A stretch of 5,102 bases of DNA from an uncultured Lachnospiraceae bacterium (GTDB lineage Bacteria > Bacillota > Clostridia > Lachnospirales > Lachnospiraceae): assembly GCA_947651335.1 (NCBI GenBank), contig CANSYV010000138.1, forward strand, positions 1 through 5,102. The letters run 5' to 3'. Made by a program: the position numbers and the translations under genes. Below the pieces are notes generated by a model. It did not search any database and was not told where the DNA came from. It worked only from the letters and a program-made list of their open reading frames with translations. Shown here piece after piece: positions 1-5,102 of this stretch. Position 1 is the stretch's first letter. Each line of letters starts with the position of its first letter.

Positions 1-3
1 ATA

Positions 4-32
4 TTGACAGCCAGAAACCAAAGTGATATGAT
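4..32 (+). promoter_or_regulatory. Sigma-A type promoter of the SPFH/RHH unit
   Basis: A perfect -35 box TTGACA (4-9) is followed after exactly 17 bases by TATGAT (27-32), which matches the -10 consensus at 5 of 6 positions. A TG at 24-25 gives an extended -10 element as well. Transcription would start near 39-40, leaving a 5' leader of about 25 bases before the ATG at 64, just enough for the ribosome binding site. This is the best promoter in the window and suggests strong basal transcription unless a repressor acts on it. Confidence 0.85.
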
Positions 33-41
33 TTCGATATC
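25..41. promoter_or_regulatory. Possible operator: GATAT/ATATC repeat over the -10 box
   Basis: GATAT occurs at 25-29 and again at 36-40, an 11-base period or one DNA turn. The first copy and ATATC at 37-41 also form an inverted repeat around a 7-base spacer. The element covers the -10 box and reaches the predicted transcription start. Ribbon-helix-helix repressors often bind short repeated half-sites spaced about one helical turn, and the second gene of this unit encodes such a protein, so autoregulation is plausible. The half-sites are short and AT-rich, so chance is a real alternative. Confidence 0.3.
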
Positions 42-49
42 AAATTAAT

Positions 50-55
50 AGGAGG
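50..55 (+). promoter_or_regulatory. Ribosome binding site of the SPFH gene
   Basis: A perfect AGGAGG lies 8 bases before the ATG at 64. It fixes that ATG as the start and predicts efficient translation. Confidence 0.85.
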
Positions 56-63
56 ATAAAATC

Positions 64-1059
64 ATGAAGGAAATCGTATTGACTAATCGGAAAATAGGTA
101 TGCCGGTTCTGCTGGGGGAAATTGTTTTATACCTGCTTCTGGCTGCGGGACTGATTTTTGCTATAAACAACGACAGCAACAGTGTAGTTGTCTGGATTTT
201 CCTGCTTACCGTCGCCTGGATTCCCCTTATGGGTCTTAAAGTATTAAAGCCCCAGGAAGCGCTGGTGCTGACCCTTTTTGGAAAATATGCAGGAACCCTG
301 AAAGATGAGGGATTTTACTGGGTAAATCCTTTCTGCTCTTCTATCAACCCGGCGGGGAAGACGAAGCTGAGCCAGAGCGGGGATGTGCGCCCGTCAAAAT
401 TAGGCATTGCCGGTGAATCCGCGCAAAAACAGGAAGCCGCTGCGGAGAAAAAGATTTCCCTGAAAATCATGACTCTGAACAACACCCGCCAGAAAATCAA
501 CGACTGTCTGGGAAATCCGGTGGAAATCGGGATTGCCGTTACCTGGCGTGTGACAGACACAGCCAAGGCTGTATTTAATGTAGATAATTATAAAGAATAC
601 CTGTCTCTACAGTGTGACAGCGCCCTGAGAAACATTGTGCGGCTTTACCCCTATGACGTGGCGCCCAATGTGGGCACGACAGGTGATGGTGTGGCAGATG
701 AGGGAAGTCTGCGGGGTTCCAGCGAGATTGTAGCTGAGAGAATACGTAATGAGATTCAGAACCGTGTGGAAGATGCCGGCATAGAGGTGGTGGAAGCGCG
801 GATTACTTATCTGGCCTATGCCCCGGAGATTGCGGCTGCCATGCTGCAGCGCCAGCAGGCCGCAGCCCTTGTGGATGCCAGAAAAACTATTGTGGACGGC
901 GCTGTAGGTATGGTGGAGATGGCGCTGGCACAGCTGAACGAACACGACATCGTGACGCTGGACGAAGAACGGAAAGCCGCTATGGTTTCCAATCTGCTGG
1001 TGGTGCTCTGCGGTAATCACGATGCACAGCCAGTGGTGAACTCCGGCACCCTGTACTAG
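64..1059 (+). CDS. SPFH/Band 7 domain membrane protein
   Basis: A 331-residue SPFH (stomatin/prohibitin/flotillin/HflK-C, Band 7) protein. Such proteins oligomerise on membranes as scaffolds or modulators of other membrane proteins; the client of this one is unknown. Two hydrophobic segments lie at about residues 18-34 and 41-58, forming an N-terminal hairpin anchor. The SPFH domain starts at about 63 ([13 protein letters not shown]), continues through [14 protein letters not shown] (150-162) and ends in a long helical region with [17 protein letters not shown] (252-268). A conserved-looking tail near the C terminus includes [12 protein letters not shown] (309-320) and ends in NSGTLY. A hydrophilic segment at about 97-130, between the first SPFH strands and the rest, seems longer than in simpler members I recall. 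The start is set by AGGAGG. The stop is one base from the ribbon-helix-helix gene. Family assignment is firm; the biological role is not known from the sequence. Confidence 0.92.
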   Translation: MKEIVLTNRKIGMPVLLGEIVLYLLLAAGLIFAINNDSNSVVVWIFLLTVAWIPLMGLKVLKPQEALVLTLFGKYAGTLKDEGFYWVNPFCSSINPAGKTKLSQSGDVRPSKLGIAGESAQKQEAAAEKKISLKIMTLNNTRQKINDCLGNPVEIGIAVTWRVTDTAKAVFNVDNYKEYLSLQCDSALRNIVRLYPYDVAPNVGTTGDGVADEGSLRGSSEIVAERIRNEIQNRVEDAGIEVVEARITYLAYAPEIAAAMLQRQQAAALVDARKTIVDGAVGMVEMALAQLNEHDIVTLDEERKAAMVSNLLVVLCGNHDAQPVVNSGTLY

Positions 1060-1060
1060 C

Positions 1061-1282
1061 ATGGCGGAACAGAAAAAACAGGTGCCGCTGCGGCTCTCCA
1101 CCAAGCTGTACAATGCCATTGCCGCCTGGGCAGAAGATGACTTCCGCTCAGTCAACGGCCAAATCGAGTACCTGTTGACCGAATGTGTCAGACAGCGGAA
1201 GAAAAATGGAAAATACGTGCCGGATGAGCTGGATAAGCCTTTAGAACTGGATTTCCTGGCAGAGAAAAAGGAGCAGCAGTGA
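1061..1282 (+). CDS. Arc-like ribbon-helix-helix DNA-binding protein
   Basis: A 73-residue protein whose first 46 residues look like a ribbon-helix-helix domain of the Arc/MetJ type. The predicted beta strand is QVPLRLS (7-13), helix 1 runs at about 14-26, and helix 2 begins at [11 protein letters not shown] (29-39), which closely resembles the RSVNSEIYQRV segment of phage P22 Arc as I remember it. Such proteins dimerise and insert the paired strands into the major groove; many are repressors or antitoxins. The tail (47-73) is charged and has no recognised domain. There is no good Shine-Dalgarno sequence before the ATG, which follows the SPFH stop codon by one base (TAG-C-ATG), so translation is probably coupled to the SPFH gene. 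No toxin gene is adjacent, so I prefer a transcription factor or SPFH partner over an antitoxin. The DNA target is unknown; the promoter repeat at 25-41 is one candidate. Confidence 0.85.
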   Translation: MAEQKKQVPLRLSTKLYNAIAAWAEDDFRSVNGQIEYLLTECVRQRKKNGKYVPDELDKPLELDFLAEKKEQQ

Positions 1283-1300
1283 TTGGCGCGATATCTGCAT

Positions 1301-1342
1301 AAAAGCAGCCGGTTTTTTGCTAGGAGGAACCGGCTGCTTTTT
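1301..1342 (+). terminator. Intrinsic terminator of the SPFH/RHH unit
   Basis: A perfect 14-bp inverted repeat has arms AAAAGCAGCCGGTT (1301-1314) and AACCGGCTGCTTTT (1328-1341), a 13-base loop, and a run of five T at 1338-1342. It lies 18 bases after the stop of the ribbon-helix-helix gene. The left arm begins with four A, so it could also terminate weakly on the other strand. It separates the first unit from ade. Confidence 0.9.
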
Positions 1343-1357
1343 ACGCGCAATACATTT

Positions 1358-1391
1358 TTGAATTGAAGTAATCTCAAACTTATGCTACCAT
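1358..1391 (+). promoter_or_regulatory. ade: Candidate promoter(s) for ade
   Basis: Two overlapping sigma-A-like candidates lie just after the terminator. TTGAAT (1358-1363) is 17 bases from TATGCT (1381-1386). TTGAAG (1363-1368) is 17 bases from TACCAT (1386-1391). Each box matches consensus at four of six positions. A promoter is expected here because the strong terminator isolates ade from the upstream unit. The predicted leader is about 85-90 bases. I saw no purine riboswitch core in it. Confidence 0.4.
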
Positions 1392-1408
1392 ATACAAAAG
1401 AGCATTCC

Positions 1409-1456
1409 ATGAAAATCCAGGCACCGCTGCCGCAGGTTTTATGGGAACACATGTAA
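1409..1456 (+). other. Short ORF in the ade leader (15 codons)
   Basis: An ATG at 1409 opens a short frame encoding MKIQAPLPQVLWEHM that stops at TAA 1454-1456, 25 bases before the ade start. The frame also has an in-frame ATG at 1382, which would give 24 residues. Only a weak AAGAG-like sequence precedes 1409. It could be a leader peptide affecting ade translation, a remnant of a lost gene, or chance. I recognise no family. Confidence 0.25.
1411..1440 (+). other. Imperfect hairpin in the ade leader
   Basis: GGCA (1420-1423) pairs with TGCC (1428-1431) around a CCGC loop, extended by CC/GG and AAAA/TTTT pairing with a bulged T and an internal loop, about ten pairs in all. Only four T follow, so it is a poor intrinsic terminator. 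It could still slow RNA polymerase or mask ribosome access. It overlaps the short leader ORF. Confidence 0.25.
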
Positions 1457-1481
1457 AAAACAATTGATTTCGGGGGAAAAG

Positions 1482-3173
1482 ATGCGGACTTTATTAAAAA
1501 ACGGAACTGTCATCAACGTATTTACCGGAGAAGAAGAACAGGTACAGGTACTGATGGAAGATGACCGTATTATCGGTGTGGGAGATTATAATGAGCAGGA
1601 TGCGGATGAGACGCGGGATGTCTCAGGCAGGTATATCTGCCCTGGCTTCATTGACGGGCATATTCATATTGAAAGCACCATGCTTACGCCTGCGGAATTT
1701 GCCCGGGCAGCGCTTCCCCACGGCACCACTTCTGTGATGGCGGACCCTCATGAGATCGCCAATGTCTGCGGTGCCGCCGGAATCCGTTATATGCTGGAGG
1801 CCAGTGAAGGGATTCCCATGACTGTTTATATCATGCTTCCTTCCTGTGTTCCGGCCACAGGTTTTGACGAGTCAGGGGCTGTCTTGACTGCAGAGGACTT
1901 GGAGCCTTTCTACTCCCACCCCCGGGTATTGGGATTGGCGGAGGTCATGGATTATCCAGGTGTCATAGCCCGTGATGGAGAGATTATGAAAAAAATCCAC
2001 GCGGCTATCCGCCACGGACGCACGGTAAACGGCCACGCCCCGCTGCTCTCTGGCAGGGAGCTGGATTGTTACATTGCCGCGGGTATTGGAGATGACCATG
2101 AGTGTTCTTCAGTCCAGGAGGCGAAAGAGCGCATCCGCAAGGGCCAGCGGGTGATGATCCGCCAGGGGACGGCGGCCCCCAATCTCCGGGATCTGCTTCC
2201 TCTGCTGGAGGAGCCGTGGGCACATCGGTGTCTGCTGGTGAGCGATGATAAACATGCGGCTGATTTATTAAACAACGGACATATAGACGCCGCTATCCGC
2301 ATGGCTGTTCAGGACGGAAGGAATCCCATCACCGCTATCCGCATGGCGACGCTGTGGGCGGCGGAATGTTTTGGGCTTTGCGGCGTGGGAGCCATTGCTC
2401 CGGGTTACACAGCGGATATTCTGGTATTGGATGATCTCCATCAGGTGAGAATCCGCGATGTATACCAAAAAGGGCGCATGATTGTGGAAAATGGACGCAT
2501 GCACCCCTGGAATCCCCCTGCTGTCTGCCAGGAGTTGGAGAAAAATGTACGCAGTTCCTTCCATATTAATGTGCTTTCAGAAAGAGACTTTTATATGAAG
2601 CAGTCGGGTAAGCAAAAATGCCATGTGATCCGTTTGGTGAAGCACCAGCTGATTACAGAGGACTGGATTACAGTCATTGACTTTGATAAAAAAGACGGAG
2701 TGGATTTGAATCAGGATATTCTGAAAATCGCTGTGGCAGAGCGGCATAAAAATACAGGACATAAATGCATTGGTTTTATTTCCGGAACAGGCATGAAAAG
2801 AGGGGCGGCCGCTTCCTCCATTGCCCATGATTCCCATAATCTGATTATCATAGGCACAAACGAAGCAGATATGGCTGCTGCGGGAAACCGCGTCCGGGAA
2901 ATGGGAGGCGGCTGCGCAGCCGTAGCTGACGGGAATATACTGGCAGAACTGCCTCTGCCTGTCTCTGGTCTGATGTCGGAGGCTTCAGCTCCTGCTGTGG
3001 CAGAGCAGAATCAGAAACTGTGGGAGAGCGAGCGGCTTTTGGGGGTGCCTGGGGATGTAGAGCTGTTTATGCTCATGGCATTCACAAGCCTGCCCGTCAT
3101 CCCCCATTTGAAAATCACGACTCACGGGCTGGTGGATGTTGACAGACAGCGGATTGTTCCGCTTTGCGAATAG
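1482..3173 (+). CDS. ade: Adenine deaminase
   Basis: A 563-residue adenine deaminase (adenine aminohydrolase, EC 3.5.4.2) of the amidohydrolase superfamily. It converts adenine to hypoxanthine and ammonia in cytosolic purine salvage. Metal-site and catalytic motifs are all present: PGFIDGHIHIEST (54-66, HxH = H60 and H62), ADPHEIANVCG (87-97), AEVMDYPG (153-160, with E154 the likely metal-bridging acid), NGHAPLLSG (183-191, H185), GDDHEC (203-208, H206) and VSDDKH (253-258, D255). GYTADILVLDD (308-318) is the usual end of the amidohydrolase core. The C-terminal domain has GFISGTGMKRGAAASSIAHDSHN (431-453 region) and SLPVIPHLKITTHG (536-549). Length fits the family (about 570-600). I start it at ATG 1482, with the purine-rich GGGGGA four bases upstream. 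An in-frame TTG at 1464 would add six residues but has no binding site. It probably heads a transcript with the two genes downstream. No truncation or missing key residue is seen. Confidence 0.96.
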   Translation: MRTLLKNGTVINVFTGEEEQVQVLMEDDRIIGVGDYNEQDADETRDVSGRYICPGFIDGHIHIESTMLTPAEFARAALPHGTTSVMADPHEIANVCGAAGIRYMLEASEGIPMTVYIMLPSCVPATGFDESGAVLTAEDLEPFYSHPRVLGLAEVMDYPGVIARDGEIMKKIHAAIRHGRTVNGHAPLLSGRELDCYIAAGIGDDHECSSVQEAKERIRKGQRVMIRQGTAAPNLRDLLPLLEEPWAHRCLLVSDDKHAADLLNNGHIDAAIRMAVQDGRNPITAIRMATLWAAECFGLCGVGAIAPGYTADILVLDDLHQVRIRDVYQKGRMIVENGRMHPWNPPAVCQELEKNVRSSFHINVLSERDFYMKQSGKQKCHVIRLVKHQLITEDWITVIDFDKKDGVDLNQDILKIAVAERHKNTGHKCIGFISGTGMKRGAAASSIAHDSHNLIIIGTNEADMAAAGNRVREMGGGCAAVADGNILAELPLPVSGLMSEASAPAVAEQNQKLWESERLLGVPGDVELFMLMAFTSLPVIPHLKITTHGLVDVDRQRIVPLCE

Positions 3174-3192
3174 AAATAATTTAAGGAAGGGG

Positions 3193-3390
3193 ATGAAGCC
3201 TTTGATTGAAAAAGGCGGTGTTTTTAAAGTGCTGAAGGACAAAAATATCTTTAGAGAAACCCTGACAGTAATCGGATATACTGCTGCATGGGATTTAGAA
3301 GGGAATCGGGACGAATCCAAATGTATTGATATCGACCCGTTTGAGCTTTTTAACAGTCCTGTGGTGCCGGATATCCCGGAAACATGCTAA
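3193..3390 (+). CDS. Short DUF2442-like protein, apparently lacking its N-terminal part
   Basis: A 65-residue protein beginning at ATG 3193 behind AAGGAAGG (3183-3190). The pattern MKPLIEKGGVFKVLKDKNIF (1-20), then GYTAAWD (28-34) and CIDIDPFELF (44-53), resembles DUF2442 proteins. In the members I remember, about 15-30 residues forming the first beta strands precede the MKPL-type segment. Here the open frame upstream runs into the end of ade and does not resemble that part, so this is either a naturally short member or a 5'-truncated remnant that uses the internal Met as start. Function is unknown. Relatives are often next to DUF4160 genes and suspected of belonging to toxin-antitoxin-like pairs, but no DUF4160 gene is visible. 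It sits 19 bases after ade and 14 bases before the lipoprotein gene. An in-frame ATG at 3136 lies inside ade and has no binding site, so I reject it. Confidence 0.65.
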   Translation: MKPLIEKGGVFKVLKDKNIFRETLTVIGYTAAWDLEGNRDESKCIDIDPFELFNSPVVPDIPETC

Positions 3391-3392
3391 AT

Positions 3393-3398
3393 AGGTGG
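3393..3398 (+). promoter_or_regulatory. Ribosome binding site deciding the lipoprotein start
   Basis: AGGTGG lies 6 bases before ATG 3405, whereas the earlier in-frame ATG at 3384 overlaps the DUF2442 stop and has no comparable site. The later start also gives a standard lipoprotein signal peptide. Confidence 0.75.
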
Positions 3399-3404
3399 TA
3401 TAAA

Positions 3405-4433
3405 ATGGTGTATAAAACGAAATATTTCTGTCTGCTGGCTGCCCTTTTACTTTTCCTGGGCGGATGTGCCCACAGCCGGACAGACGAACAAGAGACGGCA
3501 GTCTCCAGCCAGCTTACAGACCAGGAGGCTCCGGCGGCGGTGTATACCTATTCCACAGCCGACGGAAAAGGCAAGAAGATAGAGAAGACCAAAAGCCAGA
3601 AGAAAACAAAATCCAAAAAGAAAAAAAGCTACAAAGCGCCGGGGTTTGCCGGATCTGCCTTCCACGCGGAACTGGCTCAGGGCGACGGCAATGTGCTTCT
3701 GGATCTCTCCGCCACGAAAGACGGTTATGTGGCAATAGCCGCCTGGTCTCCCGCCAGATTGAAATTTCAGGTGACAAAAGGGGAAAGTACGTATACGTAT
3801 GATATTGCCTCCGACGGAACTCCCTCGGTCTTTCCTCTCCAGGGCGGAGACGGTGTTTATATGTTCCGTGTAATGGAAAATGTGGTGGACAGCCAATATG
3901 CCCAGCTCTACATCGCGGAGGCAGAGGTTGCCATATCCGACGAATTCCAGCCGTTCCTGCGGCCCAGTGCCTATGTGAACTACACCAAAGATTCCCAGTG
4001 TGTCAAGAAAGCCGCCAAACTGGCGAAGAAGGCGGGAAATGCTGTGGAGGTAGTGTCCGGAGTGTATGATTATATCTGTAAAACAGTGGATTATGATTTT
4101 CCAAAAGCGGCTAATGTCCAGTCCGGATATCTGCCAAACCCGGATGAGACCATGGAGACAGGGATGGGCATCTGTTTCGATTACGCCTCCCTGGCGGCAG
4201 CCATGCTCCGCAGCCAGGGGATTCCCACCAGGGTGATTTTCGGGTATGTGTCCCCGGATAATCTATACCACGCCTGGAATATGTTTTATACAAAAGAGAC
4301 CGGGTGGGTCACAGTTGGCTTTAAAGCGCAGAAAGATCAGTGGACCCGGATGGACCTGACCTTCGCCGCTAACGGAGCGGAAAGTTCCTTTATTGGGGAC
4401 GGAAGTAATTATCAGGATGCGTATATGTATTAG
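3405..4433 (+). CDS. Lipoprotein with C-terminal transglutaminase-like domain
   Basis: A 342-residue exported lipoprotein. The signal peptide has Lys at 4 and 6, a hydrophobic core (about 8-18) and the lipobox LGGC with the lipidated Cys at 21. Next comes a low-complexity tether, including a strongly basic stretch at 55-77 with 13 lysines in 23 residues, which may touch wall polymers or phospholipids. Residues 80-180 look beta-rich and I do not recognise a family. The C-terminal half (about 200-342) is a transglutaminase-core-like domain: GICFDYASLAAAMLRSQGIP (255-274) with nucleophile C257, then NLYHAWNMFY (286-295) with H289, and RMDLTF (315-320) with D317, so the Cys-His-Asp triad is intact. 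Such bacterial domains can be proteases, amidases or cross-linking enzymes; the substrate cannot be told from the sequence. It probably shares a transcript with ade and the DUF2442-like gene. No terminator with a T run is seen on this strand before 4500. Confidence 0.85.
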   Translation: MVYKTKYFCLLAALLLFLGGCAHSRTDEQETAVSSQLTDQEAPAAVYTYSTADGKGKKIEKTKSQKKTKSKKKKSYKAPGFAGSAFHAELAQGDGNVLLDLSATKDGYVAIAAWSPARLKFQVTKGESTYTYDIASDGTPSVFPLQGGDGVYMFRVMENVVDSQYAQLYIAEAEVAISDEFQPFLRPSAYVNYTKDSQCVKKAAKLAKKAGNAVEVVSGVYDYICKTVDYDFPKAANVQSGYLPNPDETMETGMGICFDYASLAAAMLRSQGIPTRVIFGYVSPDNLYHAWNMFYTKETGWVTVGFKAQKDQWTRMDLTFAANGAESSFIGDGSNYQDAYMY

Positions 4434-4454
4434 AGCGTGTCTCAGATATCAGAT

Positions 4455-4495
4455 AAAAAAGAAGCCGCGGGGAAAGTAGTCATTTCCCCACGGCT
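4455..4495 (-). terminator. Intrinsic terminator of the metallophosphoesterase gene
   Basis: Arms at 4463-4475 and 4483-4495 form a 13-position stem around a 7-base loop. On the minus strand the single imperfect pair is a G-U wobble, and the stem is followed by TTCTTTTTT (complement of 4455-4463). On the plus strand the same position is a C/A mismatch and no T run follows, so it acts mainly on the minus-strand gene. The gene's stop codon (4480-4482) lies in the loop, so the last codons form part of the stem. Confidence 0.85.
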
Positions 4496-5102
4496 GCCGG
4501 CCCGCTGATTAATTCTCTGGCCGCGTACAGACTCATATCCGGCTTTACCGCAAGCCGCCATTTCACCAGACGGATGCGCATATGCTCGATTTCCAGACAG
4601 GTGATACAGCTGGGATGGACACAGCTTCCGCAGTTGCAGTAGCTGAGATCGTCCTCTGAGAGAGACGGCCGGTGGGTATGGCCGGTGATCAGGATGCGGT
4701 TTTCCTGCTGGGCATACTGGTACAAGCGGCGTTCTGTCTTCTGCTTCCGGGTATAATTTTTCGCCGCGCTGGTGGGGTCCAGAACCCCGAAATGTTCCAG
4801 GGGTTTCCAGAGATGCCGCACAAGAAAACGGGAGACCCGCCAGAAAACAGAATTACAGACATCTGCCTGATGTCCGTGGGTCAGATACAGATTTCTGGAA
4901 TCGGGAACTGCATTCTCCAGAATAATGCCGGAGTAAATTTTCATGCCTGGGAACAGAGGGCTTTTCTCCAGATGGGGATTATTCCCACAGATACGAGGAT
5001 AATGACTGTAATTTTTCTGGAGAAAATGGCTGTTCTTCTTGACCATGTCGTGGTTTCCATGGAGCATAAAAGGGGAAAGGCGGGGATTTCATGAGTGTCC
5101 AT
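4480..5102 (-). CDS. Metallophosphoesterase, C-terminal part; frame interrupted near the window edge
   Basis: A calcineurin-like metallophosphoesterase on the minus strand, running off the right edge. The continuous part (from codon ATG 5067) has 195 residues. GNHD (4-7), LTHGHQAD (62-69) and TGHTHRP (128-134) are the metal-binding and catalytic blocks of the fold, and DPTSAAKNY (97-105) and NCGSCVHPSCIT (145-156) fit a cytosolic clostridial subfamily I remember. The upstream blocks (D-x-H and GD) needed for metal binding must lie beyond the window. ATG 5067 is not a convincing start: no ribosome binding site precedes it and it sits three residues before GNHD. Going upstream in this frame gives NPRLSPF and then TGA at 5089-5091. 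A one-base shift there continues into an open frame reading MDTHE to the edge, so the gene is probably frameshifted, or has a sequence error. Substrate unknown. Confidence 0.85.
5086..5091 (-). other. Apparent frameshift site in the metallophosphoesterase gene
   Basis: On the minus strand the sequence reads CAT-GAA-AT-CCC. The frame of the GNHD motif meets TGA at 5089-5091. Adding one A to the three-A run at 5087-5089 would join THE directly to NPRLSPFMLHGNHD, a plausible run into the GNHD block. It could be a real inactivating deletion, a homopolymer sequencing error, or the gene may differ from this expectation beyond the window. Confidence 0.5.

Noticed and set aside
1061..1282. Antitoxin of a toxin-antitoxin pair
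   Set aside because: Ribbon-helix-helix proteins often are antitoxins, but the only coupled gene encodes an SPFH membrane protein, and a terminator follows with no toxin-like gene.
607..1452. Minus-strand ORF of 281 codons
   Set aside because: It lies opposite the SPFH and ribbon-helix-helix genes and across the terminator. Its product is Ser/Cys/His-rich with no recognisable domain, so it is an antisense shadow.
1464..1481. TTG start adding six residues to adenine deaminase
   Set aside because: No ribosome binding site precedes it, while GGGGGA lies just before ATG 1482 and the family start pattern fits that ATG.
1343..1481. Purine riboswitch upstream of ade
   Set aside because: I looked for the three-way junction with its conserved loops and core sequences and found none.
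2005..2302. Overlapping minus-strand ORFs inside ade
   Set aside because: They are Pro/Gly/Ser/Arg-rich products opposite a highly conserved enzyme, without ribosome binding sites, so they are compositional shadows.
3139..3144. TTGACA near the end of ade as a -35 box for the downstream genes
   Set aside because: No acceptable -10 hexamer lies 16-18 bases downstream.
3148..3163. Six-base-pair hairpin AGCGGA-TTGT-TCCGCT at the end of ade as a terminator
   Set aside because: The stem is short, only three T follow, and it lies inside the coding sequence. At most it is a weak mRNA structure.
3384..3404. ATG 3384 as start of the lipoprotein
   Set aside because: AGGTGG is correctly spaced only for ATG 3405, and the longer form adds non-signal-like residues before the lysines of the signal peptide.
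4672..5094. Plus-strand ORF of 140 codons opposite the metallophosphoesterase
   Set aside because: The opposite strand encodes clear GNHD and TGHTHRP motifs. This frame shows no domain and no ribosome binding site.

Overview
The window looks like chromosomal DNA from a Clostridia-type Firmicute, most likely of the Lachnospiraceae. This is inferred from base composition of about one half G+C by eye, strong AGGAGG/AGGTGG-type ribosome binding sites, a consensus sigma-A type promoter, and the style of the proteins. No taxonomic search was possible. I see no rRNA, tRNA, CRISPR array, insertion sequence or phage gene.

Layout. (1) Positions 1-1342 hold a self-contained two-gene unit: a near-consensus promoter at the left edge, a membrane-anchored SPFH/Band 7 protein (64-1059), a 73-residue Arc-like ribbon-helix-helix DNA-binding protein that starts one base after the SPFH stop codon (1061-1282), and a perfect 14-bp intrinsic terminator (1301-1342). 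(2) Positions 1343-1481 are a leader with two overlapping weak promoter candidates, a short ORF and an imperfect hairpin. It leads into adenine deaminase ade (1482-3173). Two more genes follow closely on the same strand: a short DUF2442-like protein that appears to lack the usual N-terminal part (3193-3390), and a secreted lipoprotein with a C-terminal transglutaminase-like domain carrying an intact Cys-His-Asp triad (3405-4433). The short gaps (19 and 14 bases) suggest one transcript. (3) On the opposite strand, converging on the lipoprotein gene, is the C-terminal part of a metallophosphoesterase (4480 to the right edge) with its own intrinsic terminator (4455-4495). Its reading frame is interrupted by a TGA close to the window edge, in a way that one missing A would explain.

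How the genes work together. Ade converts adenine to hypoxanthine (purine salvage). The SPFH and ribbon-helix-helix proteins are tightly coupled and probably act in one process, but that process is unknown. A GATAT/ATATC repeat over the -10 region is a possible autoregulatory operator. The lipoprotein is expected outside the membrane, with a lysine-rich tether. The DUF2442 protein and the lipoprotein have no evident functional link to adenine deamination.

The most interesting points are the coupled SPFH/ribbon-helix-helix unit with its possible operator, and the apparent frameshift in the metallophosphoesterase. I see no clearly new multi-gene system.
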